The notes under the pieces: model-generated
The model's input: only the letters and a program-made list of their open reading frames with translations
Told to the model about the DNA's origin: nothing
Databases searched by the model: none
Position numbers and translations under genes: made by a program
Shown here: positions 9,170-17,885 of the stretch, piece after piece
Layout of the letters: each line of letters begins with the position of its first letter
Numbering within the stretch: the first letter of the stretch is position 1
Source: Halobacteroidaceae bacterium
Lineage (GTDB): Bacteria; Bacillota; Halanaerobiia; B1SED10-174
Direction of reading: 5' to 3'
DNA length: 64,000 bases
Assembly (NCBI GenBank): GCA_003551665.1
Contig: PUNE01000013.1
Span: forward strand, 115,932 to 179,931

Positions 9170-10021
9170 TTACCTGGGTGTCAGGACTATACCAATTGCC
9201 CCGGGGCCGGTATGGGTCCCAACAACTGGTCCCAGTTGCTCAATTTCAATATTCTGGGGCCCAAATTTCTCTTCAATAAGGTCCTTCAGGCTCTCCGCCT
9301 CTTCTTCTGCTGCCGCGTGCAGAATGGCCTGAAAACAATTGGGACCGTGCTGTTCAATAAATTCCCCATATAGCTCAGCAAGCCTCTGATAAACTTTTTT
9401 TTGCCCCCTGATTTTTTCAAGGGGAGCAACATAACCTTCCTGGTCTACTGTTAAAATTGGTTTTATATTCAGGAGGGTTCCCAGAAGTGCCTGGGCCTTG
9501 CCAATACGGCCTCCTTTTTCTAAAAATTCCAGGGTTTTAACCGAAAAATATATCCTCTGATTTTGTTGGGCTTTTTCCAGTCGCTTCAAAATTTCTTCCT
9601 TGGAGGAACCTTTTCGGGCTTCTTCTGCAGCCATTCTTACCTGAAAAGCAAGGGAAATGGTAACGGTTTTGGAGTTGACAGGAATAATATCAATATTGGA
9701 AAACTCCTGGGCAGCCAGAACGGCAGCCTGATAGGTCCCACTTAGTTTGTCAGAAATGTGGATGGAAATAATTTTATCATAACTGGCAGCAAGCTCTTTA
9801 TAGATTTCCACAACCCCTCCCACTGAAACCTGGGAGGTCGTAGGAAGCCGATCAGTTGCTCTAAGCTTTTTGTAAAATTCTTCGGGGAAGATTTCAATAC
9901 CATCCAGAAAGCTCTGGTCACCAAAATTTACACTGAGCGGGGCTACTTTGATGTCCAGTTCTTCAGCTTTCTCCCTGCTCATATCAGCAGTGCTGTCGGT
10001 TACAATTGCTATTTTGCCCAA
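9170..10021 (-). CDS. DegV family fatty-acid-binding protein (FakB type)
   Basis: DegV proteins bind a free fatty acid and present it to FakA for phosphorylation. The 283-residue product opens KIAIVTDSTADM and has the TTSQVS and EKGGRIGKAQALLG motifs. I chose a TTG start at 10021 because GGAGGTG lies 6 bases before it; a longer frame beginning at 10045 would overlap the preceding gene. It directly follows the FakA-type gene, so the pair probably forms a fatty acid kinase that sends exogenous acyl chains to acyl-phosphate and PlsY. The bound acyl chain cannot be predicted. Confidence 0.88.
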   Translation of the reverse strand: MGKIAIVTDSTADMSREKAEELDIKVAPLSVNFGDQSFLDGIEIFPEEFYKKLRATDRLPTTSQVSVGGVVEIYKELAASYDKIISIHISDKLSGTYQAAVLAAQEFSNIDIIPVNSKTVTISLAFQVRMAAEEARKGSSKEEILKRLEKAQQNQRIYFSVKTLEFLEKGGRIGKAQALLGTLLNIKPILTVDQEGYVAPLEKIRGQKKVYQRLAELYGEFIEQHGPNCFQAILHAAAEEEAESLKDLIEEKFGPQNIEIEQLGPVVGTHTGPGAIGIVLTPR

Positions 10022-10037
10022 TCGGTTCACCTCCAAA

Positions 10038-11690
10038 TTATTCAACCGAAATAATCAGGTAATACAGGGGCTGATTGCCGGGGTACATTTCAACATCACA
10101 ATCGGAAAATTCTTCTGTGACCATTTCTTTTATTTTTTCCCCTTCTTCCTCACTCAGTTCCTCGCCGCGATAGATTGTAATTAGAAAATCTTCTTCGCTA
10201 ACCATTTCTTTGAGCAGTTCCAGGGAAACCTTGCCCACATCAGTGTTGGTAATGATCAATTCCCCATTAAACAGACCAATAACATCTCCCTCTTTAATAT
10301 CCATTCCTCCAACGGAAGAATCCCGTACAGCAAAGGTAACTTCCCCGGTTTTTATTTCTTCAAGGCCTTTTTCCATTTCTTTAATTACACTGGAAAACTC
10401 TTCCTCGGGGTTGATTCTCATCATTGCTGCAATCCCCTCAGGAATAGAGGTTGAGGGAATAACCGTTATTTCTTTGTCTGTTACTTCTTTTACCTGTTCT
10501 GCAGCAAAAACAACATTTTTATTGTTGGGTAAAATGATTATCCTGTCTGAAGGAATTTTTTCGCACCCTGCCACAAGGTCCTGAGTGCTGGGATTCATGG
10601 ACTGTCCACCGGTAACCAATTCGTCGGCACCAAGACTGGTGAAAATATCCCCAAGGCCTTCTCCCGCTACAACGGCAACAACACCAAAATCTTTTTCCAT
10701 GGGAACTTCTTCTTCAGTGGGGGCTTTTGGAAGGGAACTATATTTTTCTTCAGTCTGTTCCTGCATGTTGTCGATTTTTATTTTGCTCAACCGCCCATAT
10801 TGGACAGCATAATCAAGGACCTTTCCAGGGTTGTTGGTATGAATATGAACTTTTGTTACTTCAGTTGAACCAACAACAAGCAGGGAATCACCGTGTTGAT
10901 TGAGATACTTCCTGATTTTTTCCAGGTTGATCCCCTGTCCCTTGATCAAAAATTCAGTACAGTAGGCAAATTCCAGTTTTTCCGGTTCAGCTATTTTGGC
11001 TTCTCCAGCTGGAGCCATCTTTTTCAAATCTTTTTCCAGAATACGATCCCCTCTTAGAGCCCGCAGGTAACCTTCGAGTATCAGGCAAAAACCCCGTCCG
11101 CCGGCGTCAACAACGTTGGCGTCTTTTAATACCTTCAACATTTCCGGGGTCTTGTCCAGTGTCTCTTCTGCATGCAGAAGGATTGCTTCCAGTAATTGCC
11201 TGAAATCATCGGTCTTTTCAGCTTCTTTCTGGGCTGAGTTAGCGGCTTCCCTTACTACAGTGAGAATTGTTCCCTCGACAGGCCTCATTACAGCTTTGTA
11301 TGCTTTTTTGGAAGCTTCTACCAGGGCCGAAGAAAATTCTTTGGGATCAAGGGTTTTTTTGTTCCGGGCGCCATTAGCAAAGCCCCGGAAAATCTGGGAT
11401 AGGATAACACCCGAATTTCCCCTGGCCCCCATCAAGGAACCATTGGCAAAAGCATCGAGGATTTTGCTGACCTCATTTTCCTCAATACCTTCCACTTCTT
11501 TGGTAGCATCAAACAGGGTCAGGTACATATTTGTCCCGGTATCCCCGTCAGGAACGGGAAATACGTTTAAAGCATCTACCTCTGCCTGATTCTCACTTAA
11601 CCAGAGGGTGGCTGCAACAATCATTTTTTTCATTAGTGGTGCATCAATTTTTTCCACCTTTTTTTCTGGAGATGGATCAGCCTGTCTCAC
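10038..11690 (-). CDS. fakA: DAK2-domain fatty acid kinase FakA (YloV family)
   Basis: ATP-binding subunit of fatty acid kinase, which phosphorylates fatty acids held by DegV/FakB proteins. The 550-residue protein has an N-terminal DhaL-like domain with VDALNVFPVPDGDTGTNM (metal and ATP binding), GARGNSGVILSQIFRG, and a C-terminal domain with the VVAGEGLGDIFTSLGAD segment. Start GTG at 11690 overlaps the asp23-like gene by 14 bases, indicating translational coupling. The order asp23 - fakA - degV - recG is typical of Bacillota. Confidence 0.92.
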   Translation of the reverse strand: MRQADPSPEKKVEKIDAPLMKKMIVAATLWLSENQAEVDALNVFPVPDGDTGTNMYLTLFDATKEVEGIEENEVSKILDAFANGSLMGARGNSGVILSQIFRGFANGARNKKTLDPKEFSSALVEASKKAYKAVMRPVEGTILTVVREAANSAQKEAEKTDDFRQLLEAILLHAEETLDKTPEMLKVLKDANVVDAGGRGFCLILEGYLRALRGDRILEKDLKKMAPAGEAKIAEPEKLEFAYCTEFLIKGQGINLEKIRKYLNQHGDSLLVVGSTEVTKVHIHTNNPGKVLDYAVQYGRLSKIKIDNMQEQTEEKYSSLPKAPTEEEVPMEKDFGVVAVVAGEGLGDIFTSLGADELVTGGQSMNPSTQDLVAGCEKIPSDRIIILPNNKNVVFAAEQVKEVTDKEITVIPSTSIPEGIAAMMRINPEEEFSSVIKEMEKGLEEIKTGEVTFAVRDSSVGGMDIKEGDVIGLFNGELIITNTDVGKVSLELLKEMVSEEDFLITIYRGEELSEEEGEKIKEMVTEEFSDCDVEMYPGNQPLYYLIISVE

Positions 11691-12039
11691 CTATTCGCAC
11701 CCCCTGAACATACACATTGATTTTGCTTACCTGTAAACCCAGAATATTTTTCATGGTAAAGGCTACCTTGTCAATTATATTGTTAGCCACTTCATTGATG
11801 TTTGTTCCATATTCCACAATAACGTACAGGTCAATTACCAGTTTTTCTCCCTCGCTGTTAACAGCAATACCACGACTCAGGTTTTCCCTGCCTAACAACT
11901 CAGCCAGGCCATCCTGGATTTTCTTTGAGGACATTCCCACCAGACCATAGCACTCCATCGCTGCCAGCCCGGCAATATTGGCAATTACTTCCTTAGAAAT
12001 ATGAACTCTACCCAGTTCATTTTGAAATTCTTGGGCCAT
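11677..12039 (-). CDS. Asp23/Gls24 family envelope protein (YloU type)
   Basis: Small alkaline-shock-type protein; in related bacteria Asp23 sits at the membrane through a partner. The 120-residue protein has the family core VHISKEVIANIAGLAAME, GREN and VEYGTNINEVA. The ATG at 12039 with GGGGGAG upstream is preferred over an in-frame codon at 12069. First gene of the fakA operon; a TATAAT lies about 30 bases upstream but without a good -35. Divergent from rpmB. Confidence 0.88.
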   Translation of the reverse strand: MAQEFQNELGRVHISKEVIANIAGLAAMECYGLVGMSSKKIQDGLAELLGRENLSRGIAVNSEGEKLVIDLYVIVEYGTNINEVANNIIDKVAFTMKNILGLQVSKINVYVQGVRIGETG

Positions 12040-12116
12040 TTTAAGCTCCCCCTTTCCTATACTAACCACTTCTATTATAAAATTCTCCTTTTTTCTAACG
12101 GTTCCTGCAACTACCC

Positions 12117-12146
12117 TTGCATCACAACCCCTTTATGTGGTAGAAT
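12117..12146 (+). promoter_or_regulatory. Probable promoter of rpmB
   Basis: TTGCAT (12117-12122), 18-base spacer, TAGAAT (12141-12146), 26 bases before the rpmB start. Fair but not perfect match to sigma-A consensus. Confidence 0.5.
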
Positions 12147-12171
12147 AAGATGCTGTAAAGGAGGTGGAACA

Positions 12172-12402
12172 ATGGCAAAGGTCTGCGCCATCTGTGGCAA
12201 AGGGAATAATACAGCTAATAGAATAATTCAAAGAGGTAAGGCAAAAAGACTTGGCGGTGTCGGCCGTAAAACAACGGGTATCTCCCGCCGCCAGCAGGAA
12301 CCCAACCTGCAAAAAGTTAAAGCAATGATGGATGGTTCTCCTAAAAGAATAAAAGTTTGTACCACCTGTATTCGTTCCGGAAAAGTGGAACGGGCATTAT
12401 AA
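12172..12402 (+). CDS. rpmB: Large-subunit ribosomal protein L28
   Basis: Component of the 50S subunit. The 76-residue protein begins MAKVCAICGKG and has the second cysteine pair CTTC near the end, so it is the zinc-binding C+ form. The start at 12172 has AAAGGAGGTGG upstream; a longer in-frame opening reaching back to 12001 overlaps the divergent gene and is not used. A monocistronic unit with its own promoter and terminator. Confidence 0.97.
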   Translation: MAKVCAICGKGNNTANRIIQRGKAKRLGGVGRKTTGISRRQQEPNLQKVKAMMDGSPKRIKVCTTCIRSGKVERAL

Positions 12403-12430
12403 AGAGAGGTCAGACCTCTCTTTTTGTTTT
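12401..12430 (+). terminator. Intrinsic terminator of rpmB
   Basis: A 10-bp perfect stem (12401-12410 with 12414-12423, loop of 3) runs into a T-rich tail. It begins inside the rpmB stop codon. Confidence 0.92.
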
Positions 12431-12517
12431 CTTGAACTATTCTATCAGACCGGCTCTCAAATTTCAAAAGTACTGACCCCCCTATCCCCCCTTTTTCTGC
12501 TATGAACTGTAATTTTC

Positions 12518-12542
12518 CAGGGAAAAAGGGGCCTCAGACCCC
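12518..12542 (-). terminator. Intrinsic terminator of the DNA methyltransferase gene
   Basis: Minus-strand GGGGTC/GGCCCC stem with a 3-base loop followed by five T residues, 44 bases after the methyltransferase stop. Confidence 0.7.
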
Positions 12543-12585
12543 GCAGGCTTATAAAAGCTTACTATTGAACAACCAGTTTTATTTT

Positions 12586-14031
12586 TCAATTAATACTCCC
12601 CGTGATTTTCCTTTGACGACCGAAGATATCAACAACCTGCAGCACAACCTCTCGTTCATCTCCGGTTAGGGGCAGGGTAAACCTCTGGGGAAAAGGCGGC
12701 ATTATACTGGATATTTTCTTACCGTCCAGCAAGAGATTAATTGTATCCAAACCCTCTTCGGGTTTTATTTTTTTCAGGGGTGAATTTTCTCCTGCTGGTT
12801 GTTCATAATCATCGATACAAATAATCAGTTCCCCACTTTTTGATTCCAGAGAATAATGCAGGCGCCCGAGAGGGAGCCCCGTTTGATCATAGAGGGGAAA
12901 TAGAAATAAGTTTTCCTTTCCCTTTTCCAGTTCGTCTACCCGTTCCCAGGGATAATCAATATCCCACCAGTGGACCTCTTCATCTTTGTGTTTCAAGACT
13001 TCATCAATCCCTTTTTTCCCGGTTCCAACAATAACTTTCGCCCCGGGAGAGGGATTTTTCTGATAATAACCTTCTTGCAGTTCTTCGCTTTTTTTCAGAA
13101 GGAAATTTCTATCCCTGGCAAAAAAACAGGGGCCCTTCGTCCTTTTCCTGGCCAGGAAAAGTCCAAAATTATTCTGGTCTATTCCAATCCAGTTCCTCCC
13201 CAGCTTATCAGCTGCTTCAAGGGTGGTCCCCGAACCACAAAAGGGGTCAACCACCAGGTCCCCGGGGTCAGAACTGCCCCTTACAATCCTTTCCAGGAGC
13301 TCCAGGGGCTTCTGAGTCGGATAACCAAGCCTCTCCCTGGCCTGAGAATTGATTATGGGCACTTCCCACACATCTTCTGGGGGTTTGCCCCGGGGGTTAA
13401 CCCGGGTCTTTCTGCCAAAGGAAACCACACCTTTTTCCGCCTGATACAGGGTTCCCTGTGAATAGGGTACCCGGACTTCTTCCAGGTTAAACTTATAATC
13501 AGCAGAGCGGGAATAGAAAAGGATCGTATCGTGCTTGCGAAGGTAGTTCTTCCTGGTATAACCAGAAGGATCATGGTACCACCAGATTATTTCATTGCGG
13601 AAATTCTTAGAACCAAATATTTCGTCCATAATTAGCTTGGTAGCATGAGCTGTCCGCCAGTCCAGGTGAACAAAAATAGACCCGGTATCCTTTAATAGTT
13701 GCCAGCACAAATCAAGCCTGGCCCGGAGCATTTCCAGGAAATTGCCCATCCCAGTACTCCAGTAGTCTCGGAAACCCAGGCTTTCAACCTCCAGATTTCC
13801 TGCCCGGGTTCGAATCTTGCTTGCAAAGCGATTTCCAGTGCAGAAAGGGGGGTCCATGTAAATCAGGTCAGCCTTAACCCCTTTTTCCAGAAGCCAGTTT
13901 AGCCAGACATAGTTATCCCCCTGTAAAAGGAAATTTCGGTTATCCTCGGTTCCTTCTACCGGGTAAGGGTTGGGGCTTTCAGGAGGGGGTGTGCTCCCCT
14001 TCCCAGGCCAGTTAAGAGTAATATCACTCAT
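12586..14031 (-). CDS. Beta-class site-specific DNA methyltransferase (adenine-N6 or cytosine-N4)
   Basis: Transfers a methyl group from SAM to a base in a specific DNA site. In the 481-residue protein the catalytic motif IV (YMDPPF) comes first, near residue 58, and the SAM motif I (DPFCGSGTTLEAA) comes after, near residue 265: the beta-class order. YPTQKP precedes motif I. The last 180 or so residues have no motif I recognise and look like an added beta-rich domain. The ATG at 14031 fits the ribosome site better than a TTG at 14040. No restriction endonuclease gene is adjacent; it lies between rpmB and thrS, so it looks like an orphan methyltransferase. The target site cannot be read from sequence. 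Confidence 0.88.
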   Translation of the reverse strand: MSDITLNWPGKGSTPPPESPNPYPVEGTEDNRNFLLQGDNYVWLNWLLEKGVKADLIYMDPPFCTGNRFASKIRTRAGNLEVESLGFRDYWSTGMGNFLEMLRARLDLCWQLLKDTGSIFVHLDWRTAHATKLIMDEIFGSKNFRNEIIWWYHDPSGYTRKNYLRKHDTILFYSRSADYKFNLEEVRVPYSQGTLYQAEKGVVSFGRKTRVNPRGKPPEDVWEVPIINSQARERLGYPTQKPLELLERIVRGSSDPGDLVVDPFCGSGTTLEAADKLGRNWIGIDQNNFGLFLARKRTKGPCFFARDRNFLLKKSEELQEGYYQKNPSPGAKVIVGTGKKGIDEVLKHKDEEVHWWDIDYPWERVDELEKGKENLFLFPLYDQTGLPLGRLHYSLESKSGELIICIDDYEQPAGENSPLKKIKPEEGLDTINLLLDGKKISSIMPPFPQRFTLPLTGDEREVVLQVVDIFGRQRKITGSIN

Positions 14032-14045
14032 TGGTTCCAACCACC

Positions 14046-15788
14046 TTATTTATCTTCTAAAAAACTCTCCAGTTTTCGCTCCCGGATTTCTTTCAGAAGT
14101 TCTTCTTTAAACCGGGAAAATTCCAGCTGCCCTGCCTCTCCTTTCTGGCGATGCCTGAGGGAAACCTTCCCACTCTCAACTTCCCTGTCCCCAATGGCCA
14201 GCATGTAGGGAATTTTCTCCTTCTGTGCCTGTCGAATTTTGTAACCCACTTTTTCATCACGTTCATCAACTTCCGCCCTGATCCCTTCTTTTTCCAGTTC
14301 TTCCGAGAGCCTGCGGGCATACTTAACGTGACCCTCTCCAATGGGAATAAATCTTGCCTGTATAGGAGCCAGCCAGGTGGGGAAAGCTCCAGCAAAATGT
14401 TCAATTAATATTCCCAAAAACCTTTCCAGTGCCCCAAACAAAGCCCTGTGTAATAAGACCGGACGGTGTTCCTGTCCATCGCGACCAACATAGGTCAGGT
14501 CAAATCTCTGGGGCAACTGGAAATCAAGCTGTATGGTCCCCAGCTGCCAGCTTCTACCCAGACAGTCTTCAATATGGAAGTCAATCTTTGGCCCGTAAAA
14601 AGCACCGTCCCCTTCATTTATTTGATAGGGCAATCCCCTTTTTTCCAGGGCCGAGCCCAGTGCTTTTTCAGCCTGATCCCAATCTTCTTCGCTACCCATT
14701 GATTTTTCTGGGCGGGTACTGAGTTCCAACCTGTACTTGAGACCAAAGGTATTATAAATCTCCTCGGCCAGTCGAATAACCCCAAGGACTTCGTCGGTAA
14801 TCTGTTCAGGAAGCATGTAGATATGGGCATCATCAATGTGAAAGGAACGAACCCGCAAAAGTCCATGCAAAACACCCGAGAGTTCATGGCGATGGACAAG
14901 ACCAAGTTCTGTTACTCGCATGGGAAATTCCCGGTAACTGTGCGGGCGGGATTTATAGATTAATACTCCCCCGGGGCAGTTCATGGGGCGAATGGCATAG
15001 TTGTCCTCATCAATTCTGGTAAAGTACATGTTTTCCCGATAATTATCCCAGTGCCCGGATTGATGCCAGAGTTCTTCGTTTAATACTAAAGGAGTTCTAA
15101 TTTCCTGGTAACCCCGCACCCGGTGCAATTCTCGCCAGTACCTGGTCAGTTCATTCCAGATTGCAACCCCTGAAGGGTGCAGAAAAGGGAAACCCGGTCC
15201 TTCTTCGTGCATGCTGAATAAATCGAGTTCTTTACCAATTTTCCGGTGATCCCTCTTTTTGGCCTCTTCCAGCTGAAGCAGGTACTTTTTTAATTCTTTT
15301 CTATTGGGAAAGGCGGTTCCATAAATCCGTTGTAGCATTTTGTTTTTTTCATCTCCCCGCCAGTAAGCACCCGCTACGCTGAGGAGTTTGAAGGCTTTTA
15401 ATTTTCCGGTGCTTTCCAGGTGGGGGCCCCGGCAGAGATCGAAGAAATCACCCTGGCGATAAATCGAAACTTCTTCACCTGGCTCCAGTTCTTCAAGCAG
15501 TTCCAGTTTAAAAGCTTCGTTTTCTTTTTCCAGCAGTTCCCGGGCCTGGTCTTTGGTCAGAACCTCCCTTTCCAGGGGGAGGTCTTCTTTTATTATTTTT
15601 CCCATTTCTTTTTCTATGCGGGCAAGATCCTCTGGATTAATCCTCTCTTCCAGGTCAAAATCGTAATAAAAACCATCTTCAATTGCCGGCCCGATTCCGA
15701 GTTTTACGTTAGAATAGAGTCTCTTAACTGCCTGGGCCATTACATGGGCTGCAGTGTGGCGATAGCTTTCCAGATGTTCGTTTGCCAT
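14046..15788 (-). CDS. thrS: Threonyl-tRNA synthetase lacking the TGS domain
   Basis: Charges tRNA-Thr with threonine. The 580-residue protein begins almost directly with the editing-domain segment YRHTAAHVMAQAVKRLY, so the N-terminal TGS domain of about 60 residues found in most bacterial ThrRS is missing. The editing domain HxxxH/C region, class II motif 2 (FPMRVTELGLVHRHELSG), motif 3 region (VLLHRALFGALERF) and anticodon-binding domain are present. AAGGAGG precedes the ATG. Expression is controlled by the T-box leader upstream. Confidence 0.95.
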   Translation of the reverse strand: MANEHLESYRHTAAHVMAQAVKRLYSNVKLGIGPAIEDGFYYDFDLEERINPEDLARIEKEMGKIIKEDLPLEREVLTKDQARELLEKENEAFKLELLEELEPGEEVSIYRQGDFFDLCRGPHLESTGKLKAFKLLSVAGAYWRGDEKNKMLQRIYGTAFPNRKELKKYLLQLEEAKKRDHRKIGKELDLFSMHEEGPGFPFLHPSGVAIWNELTRYWRELHRVRGYQEIRTPLVLNEELWHQSGHWDNYRENMYFTRIDEDNYAIRPMNCPGGVLIYKSRPHSYREFPMRVTELGLVHRHELSGVLHGLLRVRSFHIDDAHIYMLPEQITDEVLGVIRLAEEIYNTFGLKYRLELSTRPEKSMGSEEDWDQAEKALGSALEKRGLPYQINEGDGAFYGPKIDFHIEDCLGRSWQLGTIQLDFQLPQRFDLTYVGRDGQEHRPVLLHRALFGALERFLGILIEHFAGAFPTWLAPIQARFIPIGEGHVKYARRLSEELEKEGIRAEVDERDEKVGYKIRQAQKEKIPYMLAIGDREVESGKVSLRHRQKGEAGQLEFSRFKEELLKEIRERKLESFLEDK

Positions 15789-15821
15789 TTTCCTTCCTCC
15801 TTGAAAATAAAATTATAAAAT

Positions 15822-16060
15822 AAAAAACCCTCGTCTCAAATGTAGAGACGAAGGGTTCGCGGTCCCACTCTACTTGGCTTGGGTTAAGCCCTCTCTCCAG
15901 TGGTAACGGCCTGCACCGGGCCCTCCTACTCATTTAACCTTTCAGAGGCCAGCTTCCGGGTGGTTTTCAGTGTGCTTTCCAGGGGAAAACTTCCAGCCCA
16001 GATTTTCCCTCTCTGTCAGGAGGACACACTTACTCTTCCCGTTCCTCGCTTTTCTTGCTT
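15822..16060 (-). promoter_or_regulatory. T-box leader (tRNA-Thr sensing) upstream of thrS
   Basis: The minus-strand leader has the T-box core AGAGTGGGACCGCG (15871-15858), which matches the family consensus, directly followed by a terminator hairpin with arms AACCCTTCGTCTC and GAGACGAGGGTT and a T-rich tail (15857-15815). Uncharged tRNA-Thr would pair with the leader and form the antiterminator. An ACC threonine triplet followed by A at 15964-15961, in the context CTGAAAACCA, is the likely specifier codon; that assignment is inference from position and context. Confidence 0.92.
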
Positions 16061-16066
16061 TGCCTA

Positions 16067-16095
16067 ATTTTACCCGGTTTTAATTCTTTTGTCAA
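16067..16095 (-). promoter_or_regulatory. Sigma-A promoter of the thrS leader
   Basis: Minus strand TTGACA (16095-16090), 17-base spacer, TAAAAT (16072-16067). Transcription would start near 16060, giving a leader of about 270 bases. It lies 8 bases after the lemA stop. Confidence 0.88.
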
Positions 16096-16102
16096 CTCAA
16101 AC

Positions 16103-16651
16103 CTAAAATTTGACCCTTACATTTTCCCTTTCTTCGGCCTTGGCTTCAAAGTAGGGCTTTTCCTTAAAATTAAAAATATTGGCCAGAATCATTGTGGGAA
16201 ACTGCCGAATTGCTGCCCGATAGGACATAACCTTATCATTATAACTCCGCCGTGTTCTTTCAATACTGTTTTCCGTTGAGGACAGTTCCTGCTGCAGTTG
16301 GAGAAAATTCTGGTTGGCCTTCAGCTCAGGGTAAGATTCCGCCACAGCAATCAGCCTACCCAAAACACCTCCCAGCTGGTTTTCAGCATCTATTCGTTCT
16401 TCTGGATTTCTGGCCTGGGTTACCATGTTTCTTGCTTTTGTTACTTCCTCAAAAACCTCCCTTTCATGTGTAGCATAGCCTTTAACGGTCTCCACAAGAT
16501 TGGGGATCAGGTCATACCTTCTTTTGAGCTGAACATCGATCTGGGCCCAGGCTCCCTCCACACTGTTCTTTTTCCGAACAAGGGAATTATAGCCAAATAA
16601 ACCCCAGAGGGCTAAAAGCACTACCACAACAATGAAAATAACCATTTCCAT
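16103..16651 (-). CDS. LemA family membrane protein
   Basis: Small bacterial membrane protein of unsettled function. The 182-residue protein has one N-terminal transmembrane helix (about residues 3-20), then YNSLVRKKNSVEGAW, RYDLIPNLVETVKGYA and a mostly helical body with AAIRQFPTMILA. Monocistronic, with its own promoter at 16705-16734. LemA is often coded beside a TPM-domain protein; none is present here. Confidence 0.92.
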   Translation of the reverse strand: MEMVIFIVVVVLLALWGLFGYNSLVRKKNSVEGAWAQIDVQLKRRYDLIPNLVETVKGYATHEREVFEEVTKARNMVTQARNPEERIDAENQLGGVLGRLIAVAESYPELKANQNFLQLQQELSSTENSIERTRRSYNDKVMSYRAAIRQFPTMILANIFNFKEKPYFEAKAEERENVRVKF

Positions 16652-16704
16652 TTCCCGCCCTTCAGATTTATTTTTAAATAACAGTGTATTAAAACGTTAG
16701 TAAA

Positions 16705-16734
16705 ATTATACCAGTATTTTTTCCAGCCTGTCAA
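16705..16734 (-). promoter_or_regulatory. Sigma-A promoter of lemA
   Basis: Minus strand TTGACA (16734-16729), 18-base spacer, TATAAT (16710-16705). The TGA stop of the preceding aminotransferase gene (16733-16731) lies inside the -35 box, the same layout as at 2369. Confidence 0.88.
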
Positions 16735-17885
16735 TTATTTTCCAAAATCAACCTTCCCAGTATTTGAATCACAGTTTCTATTTCATCCTTTGTATTAAAG
16801 AATCCCGGGCTAAAACGAAGTGCTCCCTGGGGATATGTTTTTAAAGCTCTGTGCCCAGCAGGACAGCAGTGCAGGCCGGCTCGAACCATTATGCCCTCTT
16901 CTCCAAGCTGGTAGGCCAGAATGGCCGGATCCCGGCCCTGGACTGTTATTGAAAGGGTTGCAACACTGGCTTCATCATAACCTCCAGTAATTTTAACCCC
17001 CGGGAGGTTTTCCAGCCCCCTGGCCAGAAGACCAACCAGGCTCTGCTTTTTCGAGTTTACCTGGGAAATCCCCTTTTCAAGGATAAATTCAATTCCCTGC
17101 CTCAGTCCAATCAGGCCAGGGGTGTTGGGTGTCCCGCTTTCCAGTTTATCCGGGAGAAATTCCGGTTGGTATTCCAGGTGAGAAATGCTCCCCGTTCCCC
17201 CCTGGAAAATGGGTCTGATTTCTTCTGCAGCCTTCTGGCTTAAAACCATTCCTCCTGTTCCAGGAGGGCCAAAAAGCCCCTTGTGCCCTGTGAAGGCTGT
17301 TATGTCGATGCCTGTATTCTCGGCATTTATAGGCACACTTCCAGCCGTTTGGGCAGTATCTACTGCAAAAAAGACCCCTTTTTCCGCGGTTATTGCTCCA
17401 ATTTGTTCTATTGGCAAAATCTGCCCCGTAATATTCGACGCATGGTTTATTATAACCATCTTTGTCCTGGTCTCGAAAAGTTTCAGGAACTCATCCTTTA
17501 CAAAACCATTTTGGGCAAAAGGGTAAACAGAAAGAGTAATCAACCCTTCCTTCTCCATTGTTTTAAGGGGGCGCCAGACCGCATTGTGCTCCAGGTCCGA
17601 GGTAATTACGTGGTCCCCTTTTCTTAAAAGCCCATAAAGAGCAAAATTAAGGGCCTGGGTTACATTGTGGCTGAAAACCACATTTTCCAGTGAAGAGCCT
17701 CCCAGGAATTCACAAACCGTCTCCCGGGCCTGTAAAACTTCTCTTCCTGCTTCTAAAGAACACTCATAACCTCCCCGTCCAGGGTTGCAACCCTGGTCCC
17801 GCAAAAAGTAGCTCATGGCCTCAATTACCCCGTTGGGTTTCGGCCAGGAAGTTGCTGCATTATCAAGATAAATCCTTTTTTCCAT
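16731..17885 (-). CDS. Class V aminotransferase, cysteine desulfurase-like
   Basis: PLP-dependent enzyme of the cysteine desulfurase group. The 384-residue protein opens IYLDNAATSWPKP, has HNVTQALN, the PLP lysine in TGHKGLFGPPGTGG near residue 223, and a candidate persulfide cysteine in RAGLHCCPAGH near residue 345. This subgroup is often found with DUF3343, TusA-like and YedE-like genes, as it is here, where it is linked to selenium or sulfur handling. Substrate (cysteine or selenocysteine) is not decided by sequence. Its start overlaps the LysR gene by 23 bases, so both are one transcript. Confidence 0.9.
   Translation of the reverse strand: MEKRIYLDNAATSWPKPNGVIEAMSYFLRDQGCNPGRGGYECSLEAGREVLQARETVCEFLGGSSLENVVFSHNVTQALNFALYGLLRKGDHVITSDLEHNAVWRPLKTMEKEGLITLSVYPFAQNGFVKDEFLKLFETRTKMVIINHASNITGQILPIEQIGAITAEKGVFFAVDTAQTAGSVPINAENTGIDITAFTGHKGLFGPPGTGGMVLSQKAAEEIRPIFQGGTGSISHLEYQPEFLPDKLESGTPNTPGLIGLRQGIEFILEKGISQVNSKKQSLVGLLARGLENLPGVKITGGYDEASVATLSITVQGRDPAILAYQLGEEGIMVRAGLHCCPAGHRALKTYPQGALRFSPGFFNTKDEIETVIQILGRLILENN

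Noticed and set aside
12001..12171. N-terminal extension of the L28 gene
   Set aside because: L28 begins MAKVC, the ATG at 12172 has an excellent ribosome site, and the extension runs through the divergent gene and promoter.
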